A stretch of 14,404 nt of DNA. Origin: SZUA-1535 sp964594175 (GTDB lineage: Archaea > Aenigmatarchaeota > Aenigmatarchaeia > Aenigmatarchaeales > SZUA-1535). The notes beneath the pieces were generated by a model. It saw only the letters and a program-made list of their open reading frames with translations. It had not been told where the DNA came from and did not search any database. Position numbers and translations under genes: made by a program. Of the stretch, positions 14,243 to 14,404 are shown in pieces (the first letter of the stretch is position 1; every line of letters begins with the position of its first letter). The stretch is from the NCBI GenBank assembly GCA_964594175.1, contig CAZQLM010000022.1, positions 1 through 14,404 on the forward strand, written 5' to 3'.

Positions 14243-14404
14243 ATGGAAATAACCATAAAAATTGAAAGAAAACATTTTTTGTTTTGGCAGGAATTTTATC
14301 TGCTTTAATAATTTCTGTAATTTCCTTTTCTGTTTCTGCTCTAACCCAGACAGAAGTTTTAAAACAAAGCCCTGCCTATCATTTACTTAAAGATATTTAC
14401 ACAG
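14243..14404 (+). pseudogene. N-terminus of a membrane-anchored or secreted protein, frameshifted and cut by the window edge
   Basis: The start reads MEITIKIERKHFLF, then the frame runs into TAA at about 14306. Adding one T in the run at 14282-14285 (or re-reading one base there) continues the protein as LAGILSALIISVISFSVSAL, a good transmembrane or signal segment, followed by TQTEVLKQSPAYHLLKDIYT up to the window end. The charged amphipathic start followed by a hydrophobic segment resembles N-termini of anchored DPANN proteins that I recall, but no family is certain. The break lies in TTTTTTGTTTT, so a homopolymer undercall, a real mutation, or -1 slippage at T-TTT-TTG are all possible. The rest of the gene is outside the window. 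Confidence 0.55.

Noticed and set aside
1..14404. CRISPR array, insertion sequence or attachment site
   Set aside because: No spaced direct repeats, transposase motifs, terminal inverted repeats or tRNA-end duplications were seen on reading the window.

Overview
The window looks archaeal. The evidence is an archaeal-type alanyl-tRNA synthetase with an N-terminal zinc-finger extension, an ATP-dependent DNA ligase, an archaeal-type (ApgM) phosphoglycerate mutase, an AMP phosphorylase and a VirB11/GspE-family secretion ATPase. The control signals agree: most transcription-unit heads have a TATA-like box centred about 24-30 nt before the start codon (leaderless geometry), while genes inside operons carry GGTGA/GGAGG Shine-Dalgarno sequences. 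The low G+C, tight packing and several small membrane-anchored Cys-rich proteins suggest a DPANN-type lineage, but that placement is inference.

Layout. At 37-687 two small winged-helix proteins diverge from one palindromic TATA box. At 688-1897 there is an A+T-rich accessory-looking stretch: two tiny leaderless ORFs, a 70-aa protein, and overlapping it (ATGA) a caspase/gingipain-like cysteine peptidase homologue whose frame is broken twice; a hairpin plus T-run follows. At 1979-4764 lie alaS and an overlapping 49-codon coiled-coil gene. Convergent to these, at 4776-6033 on the minus strand, is an ATP-cone/Mrr-like nuclease fusion overlapping a membrane-anchored thioredoxin-like gene. Next on the minus strand is the DNA ligase (6166-7851), then a three-gene unit (11069 down to 7999): a Cys-containing membrane-anchored protein, AMP phosphorylase and phosphoglycerate mutase. 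A divergent 16-Cys anchored protein (11125-11514) shares that unit's TATA region. A long VirB11-like ATPase (11543-13774, minus) diverges from a coiled-coil protein (13817-14191). The window ends in a partial membrane/secreted protein with a one-base frameshift.

How the genes fit together. AMP phosphorylase and ApgM are translationally coupled. In archaea AMP phosphorylase feeds ribose-1,5-bisphosphate to an isomerase and type III RuBisCO, whose product 3-phosphoglycerate is the substrate of ApgM; the pair therefore links AMP breakdown to lower glycolysis, with the middle enzymes outside this window. The ATPase and coiled-coil genes suggest a surface-filament or secretion locus. The most unusual material is the small-protein/caspase-like pair and the three apparent single-base losses (two in the peptidase gene, one in the last gene), which are either real decay or base-calling errors in short A/T runs.
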